Counted from the first letter of the stretch, positions 25,113-36,015 are shown. The stretch: DNA of 64,000 nt from Halobacillus campisalis (GCF_030345335.1 NZ_JAPVRC010000008.1:1-64000), one strand, 5' to 3'. Translations and numbers: made by a program. The notes: generated by a model from the letters alone, not told the origin.

Positions 25113-27989
25113 GTGGCTAATCAAGGTGCCAATGAAAGATTTTGGGAAGGGTTTCATGGTCCGAATATGGGCTACATTGAAGAACAATACGAATCGTATG
25201 AAAAAGATCCACAGTCAGTTGATGCAACTTTAAAACAATTATTTGATGAACACGGAGCGCCGGATTGGATGAGTGCTTCAGTTTCTACTTCTGCAAATGG
25301 AGAAGCTAAAGCCTCTTCTGTAGATATAAACAAGGTAACCTCAGCCCATAAATTGGTTGAGGCTATTAGACGTCATGGCCATCTTGATGCAAATATTTAT
25401 GCTGTGGGCAGTAATGATAGGGCACCTACAAACATGTTAGAGATATCAAGGTATGGACTGAGTGAAGAAGATCTTGAAAATATTCCTGCTGAATGGGTGT
25501 GGCAGGATTCACCGGTCAAATTAGAAAATGCTTTACAAGTCGTCAAAACTTTAAAAGAAAGATATGCAGGAACGACTGCTTTTGAATATGACCATGTCAG
25601 TCATGAGAATGAAAGACAATGGCTGCAGAATCAGATTGATTCAGCTTCATTTAAAGTGAACTTAAATAATGAAGAGAAAAAACAGCTGCTTAAGAGGTTA
25701 GTTGATGTAGAGGGATTTGAACACTTTTTAGCGAGGACGTTCGTCGCACAGAAGCGCTTTTCTATTGAAGGTCTTGATGTAATGGTTCCTATGCTGGATC
25801 ATATCGTCCAGGCTGCTTCCTCCGATAGAATCAGCAATATCATGATGGGGATGGCACACCGCGGCAGATTAAATGTTCTAGCCCACGTCCTCGGGAAACC
25901 TTATGACCGTATCTTTTCTGAATTCCATCATTCTCCGGATAAAGAACTTGTTCCTTCCGAAGGATCGACTGGAATCAACTATGGCTGGACCGGAGATGTG
26001 AAATATCACTTTGGTGCTCACCGTGAAATCGGCAATGGGCAGCAGTCCACCACCCAAGTGACGATGAGCCATAACCCTTCACACTTAGAATATGTGAATC
26101 CAGTAGTACAAGGTTTTACACGGGCTGCGCAGGATGACCGGACGAAACCAGGGTATTCTCAACTCGATGAAGAAGAAGCTTTTGGTATTCTAATTCATGG
26201 GGATGCTGCTTTTATAGGTGAAGGAGTTGTAGCAGAATCACTGAATATGAAAGATTTACCTGGTTACCGTACAGGGGGTACTATTCACGTGATCGCAAAC
26301 AACTTAGTTGGTTTCACGACCAATCGTAAGGATGGCCGGTCTACCCGCTACGCTAGTGATTTGGCCAAAGGTTTTGAAATTCCGATTCTTCACGTGAATG
26401 CGGATGACCCAGTAGCTTGTTTATCAGCGATCTCTTTTGCCTATGAATACCGTAAAAAGTTCAAAAAGGATTTTGTCATCGACTTGATCGGTTATCGCCG
26501 ATACGGACATAACGAAATCGATGAGCCAAGATCTACTCAGCCTAAACTTTACAAAGAAATAGATGATCACCTTACAGTACCTCACATTTTCGAAAAACAA
26601 TTAATTGAAGAAAATGTGGTGGAAGAAGGCACGCTAAAAGCGATGTTCGAAGAAGTAGAAAGCAATTTGCGTGATACTTATAACAACATGAAAGAAAATG
26701 AAACAGCGGAAGCGGATGTCAAAGATCGTCCAGGCGGGGTTGAAAAGCCTCTGGATGAGATCGTTACCGCCATAAATCTAGACCGTTTGAAAAAACTGAA
26801 CAAGGAACTGCTCAAGCGCCCAGAAGGCTTTAATGGGTTCAAAAAGCTTGAGAAGATCCTGCAGAAACGCAGCAATATGCTGGAAGACGGCAATAAAGTC
26901 GATTGGGCTACAGCAGAAGCTCTAGCTTTTGCTTCCATTATTGAAGACGGCAAACCGATTCGCATAACGGGTCAGGATACGGAGCGAGGAACATTTGCTC
27001 ATCGTCACCTGGTTCTTCACGATGTGGAAACGGACGAAACCTATTGCCCGCTTCATGGAATTGAACAAGCTGATGCTTCTTTTGATATTTTCAATAGCCC
27101 ACTGTCAGAAGCAGGTGTACTAGGATTCGAGTATGGATATAGTGTACAAGCACCTGAAGCTCTCGTAATATGGGAGGCACAGTTTGGTGATTTTGCCAAT
27201 GCCGGCCAAGTTATTTTCGATCAGTTTGTTGCAGCAGGCCGCGCCAAATGGGGTGAGAAATCCAATATCGTATTCTTACTTCCTCATGGCTATGAAGGTC
27301 AAGGCCCTGAACACTCGAGTGCGAGGCTTGAACGTTTCTTGCAATTAGCGGCTGAGAATAACTGGACCGTGGCTAATGTTACATCGTCTGCTCAATATTT
27401 CCATCTCCTTAGACGACAGGCGGCTATCAGCAATGAGGAAGAAGCACGCCCATTAGTCCTCATGTCACCTAAAAGCCTGCTTAGAAATCAGCGCGTAGCT
27501 GATGAAGGCAGCAAGTTCAGCAAGCTTAACTTCCAGCCCATTTTAAGACAGCCGGGGCTGACTAAGGATACGAAAAAAGATAAAGGAAAAGTGAAATCGT
27601 TATTGTTAGGCAGTGGGAAAATAATGGTTGAAATTGAGGATTATGTTGAAAAACTTGAAGAAACCTCCTTTGAGACTATAGATGCTGTTCGTGTTGAACA
27701 AATTTATCCATTCCCGACCAGGCGTTTACAAGAAATATTAGGAGAATATCCTAATTTAGAAGAGCTCGTCTGGGTGCAGGAAGAACCTCAAAATATGGGA
27801 AGCTGGTATTTTGTTGAAGGAATTTTGCACAAACTGCTGAGTAAAGGACAAATCCACCGATATGTAGGAAGGCCGCACCGTGCTTCTCCGTCAGTCGGTG
27901 AACCGAATATCCACAAAACAGAACAAAATCGTATAATCAGAGAAGCGTTACAGTTGTCTAAAGGAGGAAATACAAATGAAGGAAATTAA
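25113..27989 (+). CDS. odhA: 2-oxoglutarate dehydrogenase E1 component
   Basis: A 958-residue thiamine-diphosphate enzyme that decarboxylates 2-oxoglutarate and passes succinyl to the lipoyl arm of OdhB in the TCA cycle. GTG 25113 follows TTGGAGG; the frame runs 78 bases further up without a ribosome site, so the longer form is unlikely. Family blocks include [30 protein letters not shown], a ThDP-binding GDAAF, and the C-terminal [20 protein letters not shown]. It overlaps odhB by 14 bases, giving tight coupling of E1 and E2. Confidence 0.97.
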   Translation: MANQGANERFWEGFHGPNMGYIEEQYESYEKDPQSVDATLKQLFDEHGAPDWMSASVSTSANGEAKASSVDINKVTSAHKLVEAIRRHGHLDANIYAVGSNDRAPTNMLEISRYGLSEEDLENIPAEWVWQDSPVKLENALQVVKTLKERYAGTTAFEYDHVSHENERQWLQNQIDSASFKVNLNNEEKKQLLKRLVDVEGFEHFLARTFVAQKRFSIEGLDVMVPMLDHIVQAASSDRISNIMMGMAHRGRLNVLAHVLGKPYDRIFSEFHHSPDKELVPSEGSTGINYGWTGDVKYHFGAHREIGNGQQSTTQVTMSHNPSHLEYVNPVVQGFTRAAQDDRTKPGYSQLDEEEAFGILIHGDAAFIGEGVVAESLNMKDLPGYRTGGTIHVIANNLVGFTTNRKDGRSTRYASDLAKGFEIPILHVNADDPVACLSAISFAYEYRKKFKKDFVIDLIGYRRYGHNEIDEPRSTQPKLYKEIDDHLTVPHIFEKQLIEENVVEEGTLKAMFEEVESNLRDTYNNMKENETAEADVKDRPGGVEKPLDEIVTAINLDRLKKLNKELLKRPEGFNGFKKLEKILQKRSNMLEDGNKVDWATAEALAFASIIEDGKPIRITGQDTERGTFAHRHLVLHDVETDETYCPLHGIEQADASFDIFNSPLSEAGVLGFEYGYSVQAPEALVIWEAQFGDFANAGQVIFDQFVAAGRAKWGEKSNIVFLLPHGYEGQGPEHSSARLERFLQLAAENNWTVANVTSSAQYFHLLRRQAAISNEEEARPLVLMSPKSLLRNQRVADEGSKFSKLNFQPILRQPGLTKDTKKDKGKVKSLLLGSGKIMVEIEDYVEKLEETSFETIDAVRVEQIYPFPTRRLQEILGEYPNLEELVWVQEEPQNMGSWYFVEGILHKLLSKGQIHRYVGRPHRASPSVGEPNIHKTEQNRIIREALQLSKGGNTNEGN

Positions 27990-29298
27990 GGTCCCTGAAT
28001 TAGCTGAATCAATCACAGAAGGTACGATTGCCGAGTGGCTCGTAAAAAAAGGTGATCAAGTTGAGAAGGGAGACGCCATCCTTGAGCTTGAGACAGACAA
28101 AGTTAACGTAGAGGTTAATGCAGATGCAAGCGGTGTTTTAGCTGAAATCTTGAAAGAAGAAGGAGATGACGTTGAAGTTGGAGACGTCATCGCTAAAGTA
28201 GATGAAAACGGAGAAGCTGGAGGCTCTTCCGAAGAAGAAGAAGAAAGCACCGAGGAACAAGAAGATACTGGTGATAAAGAAGAAAATACAAAAGAGACGG
28301 CTCAAAAAGAAGAGTCTTCCGATGATCAAGAAGAAGAACCTGCAAAAGAAACTTCTTCTGATGAAAAAGTATCAAAAAATGATGTCGTAGCCACGCCGGC
28401 TGCTCGTAAGCGCGCACGTGAGCTCGGTATCAACCTCAGTGAGATCAGTGCTAAAGATCCTTTAGGTCGTATTCGTCCTGAAGATGTTGATGCGGCTGCT
28501 CAAGGAGAAAGCAAGAAAGAGGAGAAGAAAGAAGCTCCTAAAAAAGAAAAGAAAAAAGAAAGCAAGCAGGAATCCAGTGAAAAGACAGAATTTGAAAAGC
28601 CTGTTGAACGTATTAAAATGTCCCGCCGCCGTCAAACGATTGCTAAGCGTCTAGTTGAAGCCCAGCAAAGTTCAGCGATGCTGACGACATTTAATGAAGT
28701 AGATATGACGAATGTGATGAAGCTGCGCAGTGACCGTAAAGAGTCATTCCAGAAAAAGCATGATGTGAAACTAGGATTTATGTCATTCTTTACTAAAGCT
28801 GCAGTAGGAGCACTTAAGGAATTCCCTAACATCAATGCTGAAATCCAGGGCAATGAAATCATCCAGAAGAAATTCTATGATATCGGTATGGCCGTTTCAA
28901 CAGATGAAGGCCTCGTCGTGCCGGTCGTGCGTGACGCAGATCGCTTAGATTTTGCAGGAATTGAAAAAGGGATTATGGATATGGCCAAAAAAGCTCGTGA
29001 TAAAGAACTGCAACTTGATGATCTTCAAGGAGGTTCTTTCACGATCACAAATGGCGGAATCTTCGGTTCTATGCTCTCTACACCGATTCTGAATTCACCT
29101 CAAGTCGGAATACTAGGGCTGCATAATATTGAGAAACGTCCTAAAGTCATGCCGGATGATACGATACAAGCTCGTCCGATGATGTATATTGCTTTATCCT
29201 ACGATCACAGAATCGTAGATGGAAAAGAAGCTGTACAATTCTTGCGCCGAATCAAGGAAATGATAGAAGATCCTTATGACCTGCTTTTAGAAGGATAA
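27976..29298 (+). CDS. odhB: Dihydrolipoyllysine succinyltransferase (E2) OdhB
   Basis: A 440-residue E2 core of the 2-oxoglutarate dehydrogenase complex. The lipoyl domain (residues 1-75) has the lipoylated Lys42 in [12 protein letters not shown] long Glu/Lys-rich linker follows, then the E3/E1-binding domain [13 protein letters not shown] (~residues 137-170), a second charged linker and the CoA-dependent acyltransferase domain ending in [16 protein letters not shown] (catalytic His-x-x-x-Asp-Gly). ATG 27976 sits inside the end of odhA behind AAGGAGG. The acidic linkers are longer than in many Bacillus homologues, consistent with a halophile. Confidence 0.97.
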   Translation: MKEIKVPELAESITEGTIAEWLVKKGDQVEKGDAILELETDKVNVEVNADASGVLAEILKEEGDDVEVGDVIAKVDENGEAGGSSEEEEESTEEQEDTGDKEENTKETAQKEESSDDQEEEPAKETSSDEKVSKNDVVATPAARKRARELGINLSEISAKDPLGRIRPEDVDAAAQGESKKEEKKEAPKKEKKKESKQESSEKTEFEKPVERIKMSRRRQTIAKRLVEAQQSSAMLTTFNEVDMTNVMKLRSDRKESFQKKHDVKLGFMSFFTKAAVGALKEFPNINAEIQGNEIIQKKFYDIGMAVSTDEGLVVPVVRDADRLDFAGIEKGIMDMAKKARDKELQLDDLQGGSFTITNGGIFGSMLSTPILNSPQVGILGLHNIEKRPKVMPDDTIQARPMMYIALSYDHRIVDGKEAVQFLRRIKEMIEDPYDLLLEG

Positions 29299-29303
29299 TA
29301 ATG

Positions 29304-29333
29304 AAGCCCTCGCTGCTCAGCGGGGGCTTTTTT
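29304..29333 (+). terminator. Terminator after odhB
   Basis: AAGCCCTCGCT pairs with AGCGGGGGCTT, followed by TTTTTA. Confidence 0.88.
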
Positions 29334-29344
29334 ATAGGGCAGAA

Positions 29345-29590
29345 TAGTGGAAGGCTTGATTTTGAGACATTGGTGAGGAGTCAGTATGGCGGGGAATGAC
29401 TTGCCTTACACGGGAGCGCGTTGAGCCTCCTCGGGCTGTGGAATCTCTGCTGTTCCGTCACCATGATGAGCGGAAGGTGGTTTTAGGAATGGACTCGTTT
29501 TCTAAAGCCACCATCTTCTCACACAAAAGTATCGAAACTGTGTCTTCCACAAAAAGGTATATCAACGCGGAACTTTAACATAACCTTCTA
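29345..29590. repeat. Intergenic repeat family, copy 1
   Basis: It contains GAGCCTCCTCG (29423-29433), also seen as CAGCCTCCTCG in the 49961 copy. It has a 14-17-base inverted arm pair (29473-29486 with 29502-29518, GGTGGTTTTAG / CTAAAGCCACC) and the tail TATATCAACGCGGAACTTTAACAT. A 60-codon ORF over it is not supported. The copy is degenerate, and its outer limits are approximate. Confidence 0.55.
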
Positions 29591-29739
29591 ATTAAAAGGA
29601 ACAGCTTTTGAATGCGGATATTTTACATAAGCGTACGTTCAAAAACACTTAAGTTTGCACTTCTTCCTCATAATTATAAATAAATCTTAATAAAAAACCG
29701 ATCATATCTGATTTCGCTTCATCCATTGAACTTGTCCTG

Positions 29740-29747
29740 CATATGAT
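29740..29747 (+). promoter_or_regulatory. SigE-like -10 candidate of yhbH
   Basis: CATATGAT lies 32 bases before the start. It fits a SigE -10; the -35 region is poor (TCATCCA). Based on the known sporulation control of yhbH. Confidence 0.3.
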
Positions 29748-29778
29748 AGAGTAATCCACAAAGAGGAGGGGGAAAAAT

Positions 29779-30951
29779 GTGTTGAATGATAAGAAGAACT
29801 TTGTCATTGCTGAAGACGACTGGTCCCTCCATCGAAAAGGCTATGATGACCAGAGGAGACACCAGGAAAAGGTTAAAGATGCAATGAACAAACAGTTACC
29901 AGATTTAATTACGGAAGAAAATATTGTGATGTCAAATGGAAAACGTGTTGTGAAGATACCCATTCGGTCACTTGATGAATATAAGATTCGGTATAATTAC
30001 GACAAAAACAAGCATGCAGGTCAAGGAGATGGAGATAGTCAAGTAGGTGATGTAGTTGGCCAGTCTCAAGAGGCTCAGAAAAAACCCGGGCAAGGAGAAG
30101 GTGCTGGAGACAAAGCTGGTGAGGATTATTATGAAGCAGAAGTCAGCTTAGCTGAGTTGGAAGAGGCCTTTTTCAAGGAGCTTACACTTCCTAATTTAGC
30201 TGAAAAAGAAAAAGACACGATCATGCATGAGGAAATTGAGTTTACAGACATTAGAAAAACGGGACTTGTAGGCAATATCGATAAGAAAAGGACGATGCTT
30301 GAGGCGTTCAAGAGAAACGCTCTCGGGGGGGATTCCTCCTTTGCTCCGATTTATCCTGAAGATATTAGATTTAAAGCATGGACAGACCAAGATAAGCCTG
30401 AGTCAAAAGCTGTCGTCATCGCTATGATGGATACTTCCGGGTCTATGGGCCAGTGGGAGAAATATATGGCCAGGAGCTTTTTCTTCTGGATGAACCGATT
30501 CTTGAATAAAAATTATGAAACGGTTGATGTAGAGTTCATTGCCCACCATACGCAGGCTAAAATTGTGAGTGAGAATGACTTTTTCTCTAAAGGAGAAAGT
30601 GGGGGGACGATTTGTTCTTCTGCTTATAGAAAAGCATTAGAGTTGATTGATCAAAAATATCCGCCTGAGAGATATAATATTTATCCATTCCATTTCTCTG
30701 ATGGGGATAATCTGACATCTGATAATAAACGCTGTGTCTCGCTGATTCACGATTTAATTGAAGTATCCCAGATGTTCGGATATGGTGAAGTCAATCAATA
30801 TAACCGTTCATCAAGCTTAATGCAGGCATATAAATCAATTAGTCATCCTAAGTTCCGCTATCATATTTTAAAGAAAAAAGCTGACGTATTCTATTCAATG
30901 AAGCATTTCTTTAATGAAGAAGTGAATGAAGAAATGGCATGGACAGAATGA
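29779..30951 (+). CDS. yhbH: Sporulation protein YhbH (YeaH family)
   Basis: A 390-residue protein starting at GTG 29779, 6 bases after GAGGAGGGGG; an overlapping ATG at 29777 is out of frame. The start [21 protein letters not shown] and the block [20 protein letters not shown] are family marks. A von Willebrand A-like domain follows with [16 protein letters not shown] (a MIDAS motif, DxSxS) and [11 protein letters not shown] Gly/Gln-rich linker lies around residues 85-115. In Bacillus this gene is adjacent to prkA and expressed in the mother cell during sporulation; its molecular role is unknown. Confidence 0.94.
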   Translation: MLNDKKNFVIAEDDWSLHRKGYDDQRRHQEKVKDAMNKQLPDLITEENIVMSNGKRVVKIPIRSLDEYKIRYNYDKNKHAGQGDGDSQVGDVVGQSQEAQKKPGQGEGAGDKAGEDYYEAEVSLAELEEAFFKELTLPNLAEKEKDTIMHEEIEFTDIRKTGLVGNIDKKRTMLEAFKRNALGGDSSFAPIYPEDIRFKAWTDQDKPESKAVVIAMMDTSGSMGQWEKYMARSFFFWMNRFLNKNYETVDVEFIAHHTQAKIVSENDFFSKGESGGTICSSAYRKALELIDQKYPPERYNIYPFHFSDGDNLTSDNKRCVSLIHDLIEVSQMFGYGEVNQYNRSSSLMQAYKSISHPKFRYHILKKKADVFYSMKHFFNEEVNEEMAWTE

Positions 30952-31406
30952 GCTGAGGATTAAATTCCTTGGCTTATTTTTTTGTGTGGAATATGTTTGT
31001 CTGTACTTTTCTTAAAAAGCCATGTTAAATGTGATTGTTTATTTTTTATGTGAGAATGTATCAATGATATTACTGTAATTAGATAGATAAGGTTCAGAGA
31101 GATAGAGTGGGAGAAGGGGTGTTTGGGAACGACTAGTGTATGGTAATGGGTTCTTGGATGGAGATGGTGAGACTTGCTATACCCAGCAGAGAGGTGGCTC
31201 TAGGAGGTCGGCGTCATCGCCGTGGAGTCATTTCCAAGACTCCATTTTCCAAGCAGAACAACGAAACCGATCTTCTGGATAAAATGAAAAAATCTATATC
31301 AATAGGTATTAAAGCATACAGAAAGAGGGTATAAGCTGAATTACTCCTATTTTGAAGGGGGTTGTTGTTATAATTGTATTAAGATACATAAAAGGAGTTC
31401 CGAATA
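30952..31406. other. Gene-free stretch between yhbH and the antiporter gene
   Basis: A 455-bp stretch. Its right half is a repeat copy (31110-31310). AT-rich sequence fills the remainder. AAAAGGAGTTCC directly before 31407 is the ribosome site of the antiporter gene. A 64-codon ORF at 31140 lies within the repeat and is not supported. Confidence 0.55.
31110..31310. repeat. Intergenic repeat family, copy 2 (inverted)
   Basis: Relative to the 49961 copy it runs in the opposite direction: GGTGAGACT, then CTAGGAGGTCGGCGTCATC parallels the reverse complement of that copy's GATGACGGCCAGCCTCCTCG. It has TTCTTGG (31153) and TTTCCAAGA arms, and a tail with CTATATCAATAGGTATTAAAG. Confidence 0.6.
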
Positions 31407-32936
31407 ATGATTCATGAAATATTAGAGTCTAATCAATTTATCATGCTCGTCGCTTTACTGCTCATTATGAGTGTAGTCGTAACTAAGTTTTCTTCCCGCC
31501 TGGGTGTCCCTTCTCTTGTGTTGTTCATCGCTGTAGGAATGCTCGTGGGAAGTGATGGTCTTGGTTATATTTACTTCGACAATGCTGAAATCGCTCAATT
31601 GGTGGGTATTTTCGCCTTAATCGTCATTTTGTTCGAAGGGGGAATGCAGACTCAGTGGAAAGCTATTAAGCCTGTTATCGCTCCCTCGGTTACTTTAGCA
31701 ACGTTGGGCGTTATTTTGACTAGTACGATTGTTGGGGTCGCAGCTAAGTATGTACTCGGCATTTCGTGGCTAGAGGCTTTTCTTTTAGGTTCCATAGTAG
31801 GTTCTACAGATGCAGCTGCAGTATTCGCGGTGTTAAAGGGGAAAAATATCCGCAACAAGCTGGAGGCTACTTTAGAAGCGGAGTCAGGCACTAATGATCC
31901 AATGGCTGTGTTTCTTACCATCAGTTTTATTCAAGTTCTTACAATGGATGAAACAAATGTATGGGGAATGGTGGGGTCCTTTTTCTGGCAAATGGGTGGA
32001 GGATTAGCGATTGGCCTGTTAATCGGTTATGTAGCCAGCTTTGCTTTGAATCGGATTAATTTGGACTCCAGCGGATTATATCCTATTTTCGCTTTAGGGT
32101 TTGCTTTCCTTACATATGGAGCCAGCTCACTTATTCAAGCAAGCGGATTGCTGTCTGTTTATGTAGCCGCTGTATTGATTGGAAATTCAGACTTAGCCTA
32201 TCGTTATTCAATTTTAAGATTCCATGAAGGATTCGGCTGGATGGCCCAGATTCTCATGTTCATACTACTGGGACTGTTTGTTTATCCTTCAGAGATATTT
32301 ACGTGGGACGTCATCGTCGATGGGTTGTTTATTGCTTTAGTACTCATATTCATCGCCCGTCCCGCCGCTACTTTCCTGAGTCTCATTTTCTTCAAGTTTA
32401 ATATAAAGGAAAAGCTGTTCCTATCATGGGCGGGCTTACGGGGAGCAGTACCGATTGTACTGGCAATTTTCCCCTTGTTAACTGATGTAGAGAACAGTCA
32501 GCTGATGTTCAATGTCGTATTTTTTATTGTCATCATTTCTACTCTGCTTCAAGGTTCTACGATCACATGGGTGGCTGAAAAGTTCAAGCTCGTGTCTGAA
32601 AGTAAAACGAATCCCATCCACTCTTTGGAATTAATATCGATCGGAAAAGCGAACGTAGAACTTATGGAATATGATGTGAACGAAAAGAATTTAGTGGTGG
32701 GTCAGACATTGGAAACTATGGAACTTCCTAACAAAGCTTTAATTAATGCTATTATCAGGGATGGAGAAGTCATTACTCCTTATGGACAGACGACCATTAA
32801 AGCAGGGGACACGTTGTATATCATGGTTACGAAAAAGGTTAAAAAAGAAGTAAAAGAAATGTTGGAAGCTGTTGCGGAAGAAGAGGTTGAAGAGGTCAAA
32901 GAGGAGAAAAATTATAACGAAAAAAACCGAGCTTGA
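31407..32936 (+). CDS. K+/H+ or Na+/H+ antiporter (CPA1, NhaP2/CvrA-like)
   Basis: A 509-residue monovalent cation/proton antiporter. About 12-13 membrane helices span residues 10-390, with the ion-binding region GSIVGSTDAAAVFAVL and ESGTNDPMAVFL. A cytoplasmic RCK_C (TrkA-C) domain follows (about residues 400-485), as in NhaP2-type potassium/proton antiporters. The last ~20 residues are Glu/Lys-rich. ATG 31407 follows AAAAGGAGTTCCGAATA. It is a single gene with its own terminator. Cation export suits a halophile; which ion is moved cannot be told from sequence. Confidence 0.92.
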   Translation: MIHEILESNQFIMLVALLLIMSVVVTKFSSRLGVPSLVLFIAVGMLVGSDGLGYIYFDNAEIAQLVGIFALIVILFEGGMQTQWKAIKPVIAPSVTLATLGVILTSTIVGVAAKYVLGISWLEAFLLGSIVGSTDAAAVFAVLKGKNIRNKLEATLEAESGTNDPMAVFLTISFIQVLTMDETNVWGMVGSFFWQMGGGLAIGLLIGYVASFALNRINLDSSGLYPIFALGFAFLTYGASSLIQASGLLSVYVAAVLIGNSDLAYRYSILRFHEGFGWMAQILMFILLGLFVYPSEIFTWDVIVDGLFIALVLIFIARPAATFLSLIFFKFNIKEKLFLSWAGLRGAVPIVLAIFPLLTDVENSQLMFNVVFFIVIISTLLQGSTITWVAEKFKLVSESKTNPIHSLELISIGKANVELMEYDVNEKNLVVGQTLETMELPNKALINAIIRDGEVITPYGQTTIKAGDTLYIMVTKKVKKEVKEMLEAVAEEEVEEVKEEKNYNEKNRA

Positions 32937-32954
32937 AGGTAGCTCGGCTTTTTT
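32925..32954 (+). terminator. Terminator overlapping the antiporter stop codon
   Basis: CCGAGCT (32927-32933) pairs with AGCTCGG (32941-32947), with A-rich and T-rich flanks. The left arm holds the last sense codons. Confidence 0.82.
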
Positions 32955-33122
32955 CGTAGCAGCTATGATATTTGTGGTCAATCGTTATGATATGAAGAAT
33001 ACACTGTTAATTATAGATAAGCTGCCTTGATTTGTAAAGGCTTTAAAGATAAAACATGTATTTTTTACTAGAGAGGCCTCTGAATTTTTCAAAAATTTAG
33101 TCAATGGATTATTGTCGAAACG

Positions 33123-33151
33123 TTGTCGTGTTGGGTCTAATCATATACAAT
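33123..33151 (+). promoter_or_regulatory. SigA promoter candidate of proC
   Basis: TTGTCG, 17 bases, then TACAAT, 30 bases before the GTG start. Confidence 0.5.
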
Positions 33152-33180
33152 TGAAGACACGAAAGAGAGGGGCTGGTATT

Positions 33181-33996
33181 GTGAGTAAAAAGATTGGTTT
33201 TTTAGGATGCGGACAAATGGGACAAGCTATGATACAGGGAATGATCGATTCAAAGGTGGTAGAAGCAAAACAGATTTCTGCTACAGCTGTAACAGATGAG
33301 ACCATTGATTTTGTGTCAGATGAATATGGAATTTATATTTCAAATGACAATAAAGAGTTGGCTGCTTCAAGTGATATTCTATTTTTAGCGGTCAAACCTT
33401 ATATATATGAAGGTGTGCTTCAAGAAATAAGAGATTCTGTACCGGAAGACACCATTATTGTAACTGTTGCTGCAGGGATTACTCTCGCTAAAATTAATGA
33501 TGCATTTGACTTTAATGTAAAAGTCGTACGATCAATGCCGAATACCCCTTCTTTAGTCGGCGCAGGTATGAGTGTACTCTGTCCGAATGATTTTGTGACA
33601 GAAGAAGATCTGGCTAGTGTGAAGGAGATTTTTGAAAGCTTCGGAGAGGCCGAGGTCATTGAAGAGAAGCTGATGGATGCGGTACCTGCCGTAAGCGGTT
33701 CCTCACCGGCTTTTGTATATATGTTTATAGAGGCAATGGCTGACGCTGCAGTACAGCAAGGGTTTCCAAGGGATAAAGCGTATAAACTCGCTGCTCAGTC
33801 TGTTCAAGGTGCAGCTAAAATGGTTCTGGAAACGGGCAGACATCCTGGTGAATTAAAAGATACGGTTTGTACTCCAGGCGGTACGACTATTGAAGGTGTG
33901 ACCAAATTAGAAGAAACTGGCCTGCGCAATTCGATCATCCAGGCGATGAATGCTTGTACAGCCCGTGCTAAACAATTATCCGGAGGTAATAAGTGA
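33181..33996 (+). CDS. proC: Pyrroline-5-carboxylate reductase
   Basis: A 271-residue NAD(P)H enzyme for the last step of proline synthesis. GTG 33181 follows GAGAGGGG; the frame is open further up but without a ribosome site. N-terminal Rossmann KIGFLGCGQMGQAMIQGM; VVRSMPNTPSLVGAGM; and the C-terminal signature HPGELKDTVCTPGGTTIEG match the family. Proline is a major compatible solute in moderately halophilic Bacillaceae, so this gene may serve osmoadaptation as well as biosynthesis. No proA/proB neighbours are present; the gene stands alone. Confidence 0.96.
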   Translation: MSKKIGFLGCGQMGQAMIQGMIDSKVVEAKQISATAVTDETIDFVSDEYGIYISNDNKELAASSDILFLAVKPYIYEGVLQEIRDSVPEDTIIVTVAAGITLAKINDAFDFNVKVVRSMPNTPSLVGAGMSVLCPNDFVTEEDLASVKEIFESFGEAEVIEEKLMDAVPAVSGSSPAFVYMFIEAMADAAVQQGFPRDKAYKLAAQSVQGAAKMVLETGRHPGELKDTVCTPGGTTIEGVTKLEETGLRNSIIQAMNACTARAKQLSGGNK

Positions 33997-34000
33997 CCAC

Positions 34001-34034
34001 TATAAAATCCAGGCTGTTAAGTCTGGATTTTATA
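34001..34034 (+). terminator. Terminator after proC
   Basis: TATAAAATCCAG pairs with CTGGATTTTATA. Confidence 0.8.
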
Positions 34035-34088
34035 ATGAAACCTAAACGACATATATACGTATAGAGTAAGATGAGGGAGGTTTTAGAA

Positions 34089-34565
34089 TTGAATGAACCT
34101 ACACAGCGAATTTCCATCAGGGCTCTTACTCTGTGGCGGATCCACGGGGTAATAAATGCAGCCGTTGTGGCGCTTGCTGCTATTGGCATAGGGTTACTTA
34201 CATATTTTTTTGAGTGGTCGATGTGGCCGTTTATCATCATCAGCATCATCTTAGCTTTAGAGATCATTTTCTATATTTTCGTTATTCCTACACTCAGATG
34301 GAAAAGATGGCGATATGAAGTAAGGGAGCAGGAAATCGAACTGCAATACGGATTGTTCATTATTAAGCGTACGCTCGTTCCAATGGTTCGTGTACAGCAC
34401 GTTGATACCGAACAAGGACCTTTACTGAGAAAGTACCGTTTAGCTACGATCAGCATTTCTACCGCCGCTACCACTCATAAGGTGCCTGCTTTAGACGAAG
34501 TGGAAGCTGAAGAGCTTAGACACTCTATTTCTTCATTGGCGAGGGTGGCGGAAGAAGATGTTTGA
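34089..34565 (+). CDS. ydbS: bPH2-domain membrane protein YdbS
   Basis: About 158 residues. TTG 34089 is preferred because GGGAGG (34075-34080) lies 8 bases upstream; the in-frame ATG 34071 overlaps that site. Two N-terminal membrane helices (residues ~20-75) are followed by a bacterial PH-like domain with YEVREQEIELQYGLFIIKRTLVPMVRVQHVDTEQG split over its strands. It overlaps ydbT by 8 bases, the same pair as B. subtilis ydbS-ydbT. That pair gives resistance to some antimicrobial peptides in B. subtilis; the direct function is unclear. Confidence 0.85.
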   Translation: MNEPTQRISIRALTLWRIHGVINAAVVALAAIGIGLLTYFFEWSMWPFIIISIILALEIIFYIFVIPTLRWKRWRYEVREQEIELQYGLFIIKRTLVPMVRVQHVDTEQGPLLRKYRLATISISTAATTHKVPALDEVEAEELRHSISSLARVAEEDV

Positions 34566-36015
34566 GCCGAAAAGATTACACCCGATTTCTGCACTTATTA
34601 ATTTTATTAAAGGATTGAAAGATGCGATCCTTCCGCTGATTGCTGTTCTTTTTCTGAACAATAACCAGCAGGACGGTTGGCTTGGTTCGATTCCTTTACT
34701 TATTTCTGGTTCTCTTTTATTAATTATATTAACGGCGGGGATTATTAAATGGCTCCGTTTCAGTTATTGGATTGAAGAAGGGGAGTTGAGGATAGAACAC
34801 GGTTTATTTGTGAAAAAGAAACGATACATCCCGATTGATCGTATACAGAGCTTAGATTTTTCTGAAGGTATATTTCATCGTCCTTTTCAACTCGTCAAAG
34901 TGAAGGTGGAAACCGCTGGATCCTCTGATGCATTGGAGGCTGAAGCCGAATTAACAGCTATTCACAAAAAGGAAGCCGATCAAATTCAGCTCGTCATCGA
35001 TGAACGAAAGAAGGAAAAGTTCTCTGAGAATGAATACGAAGAAGTGGATCGTAAGTTAGTTTACCAAATGGAATTGAAAGACATTATTATTATGGCACTC
35101 ACATCTGGCGGTGCAGGCGTTGTTATTTCAGGTGTACTCGTTTTTTTATCTCAAGGGATGGAGTTTTTACCGGTCGATGCCATATATGATGAAGTAATCA
35201 GCTGGCTGCAGGTAGGGCTGCTAGTCTTCGCTGCAGCTATAGTATTTGTTCTGTTTATTGCCTATGGTATCTCAGTCATTCTTACTATCTTTCGATATAG
35301 TAATTTCTCTGTTTATATCGATAATGGGGATATCGTAATGACTAGAGGTTTACTGGAAAAGAAGCAAGTTACAATTCCTTTGAATCGTATCCAGGGCGTT
35401 CGAGTTGATGAAAACCCGATACGCCAGCCTCTTGGGTATGCTACGGTTACTATTATTAGTGCTGGAGGGAGTGTTAATGATAGCGATCAAACGTTGACAA
35501 TCCTTCCTTTGATTAAGCGGAATCAAATTACGGACGTGTTACGGAGAATCATCGACGACTATGAATTGGATCTTCCTGCAAACCGAGTGCCTAAACGTTC
35601 ATTATTTCGGTATATTCTAAGGTTTATCTGGCTGCCTGCAATCATAGCAGGAGTTGTAAGCTATTATTTATTTCCATTTGGTCTTCTTGCCTGGATACTA
35701 GTCCCGGCAGCATCCTTATTCGGGTATTTGTCCTTTAAAGATGCAGGGTGGAATATAAATGATAACCAGCTTACATTGATTAGACGGATATTAGTTAAAC
35801 AAACTTATGTTATGAAGAAGCGCCGTATTCAAGCTGTCACTAAAGACCAGACGATTTTTCAAAAAAGAGCTCGTTTGGCTTCTATAGAAGCTACATTAAA
35901 ATCTGGTGCTGGCGGGGCAAGCGCCCGTTTATGGTATTTAGAAGAAAAAGATACGGATATTGTCATGTCATGGTATCGCTACAACGATTCTTATAATAAC
36001 GGTTCCCTCGATTGA
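34558..36015 (+). CDS. ydbT: bPH2-domain membrane protein YdbT
   Basis: A 485-residue partner of YdbS. It contains repeated bPH2 units, each after a pair of membrane helices: about residues 60-130 (IEEGELRIEHGLFVKKKRYI), 250-325 (VYIDNGDIVMTRGLLEKKQV), and 405-475 (ILVKQTYVMKKRRIQAV). The three repeats share a '[I/V]..R[I/L]Q.[V/L]' core. ATG 34558 overlaps the ydbS stop. A strong terminator follows, so ydbST is a two-gene operon. Confidence 0.87.
   Translation: MFEPKRLHPISALINFIKGLKDAILPLIAVLFLNNNQQDGWLGSIPLLISGSLLLIILTAGIIKWLRFSYWIEEGELRIEHGLFVKKKRYIPIDRIQSLDFSEGIFHRPFQLVKVKVETAGSSDALEAEAELTAIHKKEADQIQLVIDERKKEKFSENEYEEVDRKLVYQMELKDIIIMALTSGGAGVVISGVLVFLSQGMEFLPVDAIYDEVISWLQVGLLVFAAAIVFVLFIAYGISVILTIFRYSNFSVYIDNGDIVMTRGLLEKKQVTIPLNRIQGVRVDENPIRQPLGYATVTIISAGGSVNDSDQTLTILPLIKRNQITDVLRRIIDDYELDLPANRVPKRSLFRYILRFIWLPAIIAGVVSYYLFPFGLLAWILVPAASLFGYLSFKDAGWNINDNQLTLIRRILVKQTYVMKKRRIQAVTKDQTIFQKRARLASIEATLKSGAGGASARLWYLEEKDTDIVMSWYRYNDSYNNGSLD

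Noticed and set aside
28056-28417. Ser/Phe/Leu-rich ORFs opposite odhB, and a Lys-rich ORF in another plus frame.
   Set aside because: They are shadows of the charged linker of OdhB, which is a clear full-length enzyme.
29396-29578. A 60-codon plus-strand ORF between odhB and yhbH.
   Set aside because: It falls within a copy of the dispersed intergenic repeat and lacks a ribosome site.
28000-30200. CRISPR-like regular repeats were looked for in the intergenic repeats and across the window.
   Set aside because: The repeats are dispersed and degenerate, without regular spacing or unique spacers; no cas gene is present.
31140-31334. A 64-codon plus-strand ORF before the antiporter gene.
   Set aside because: It also lies within a repeat copy, with no ribosome site or recognisable product.
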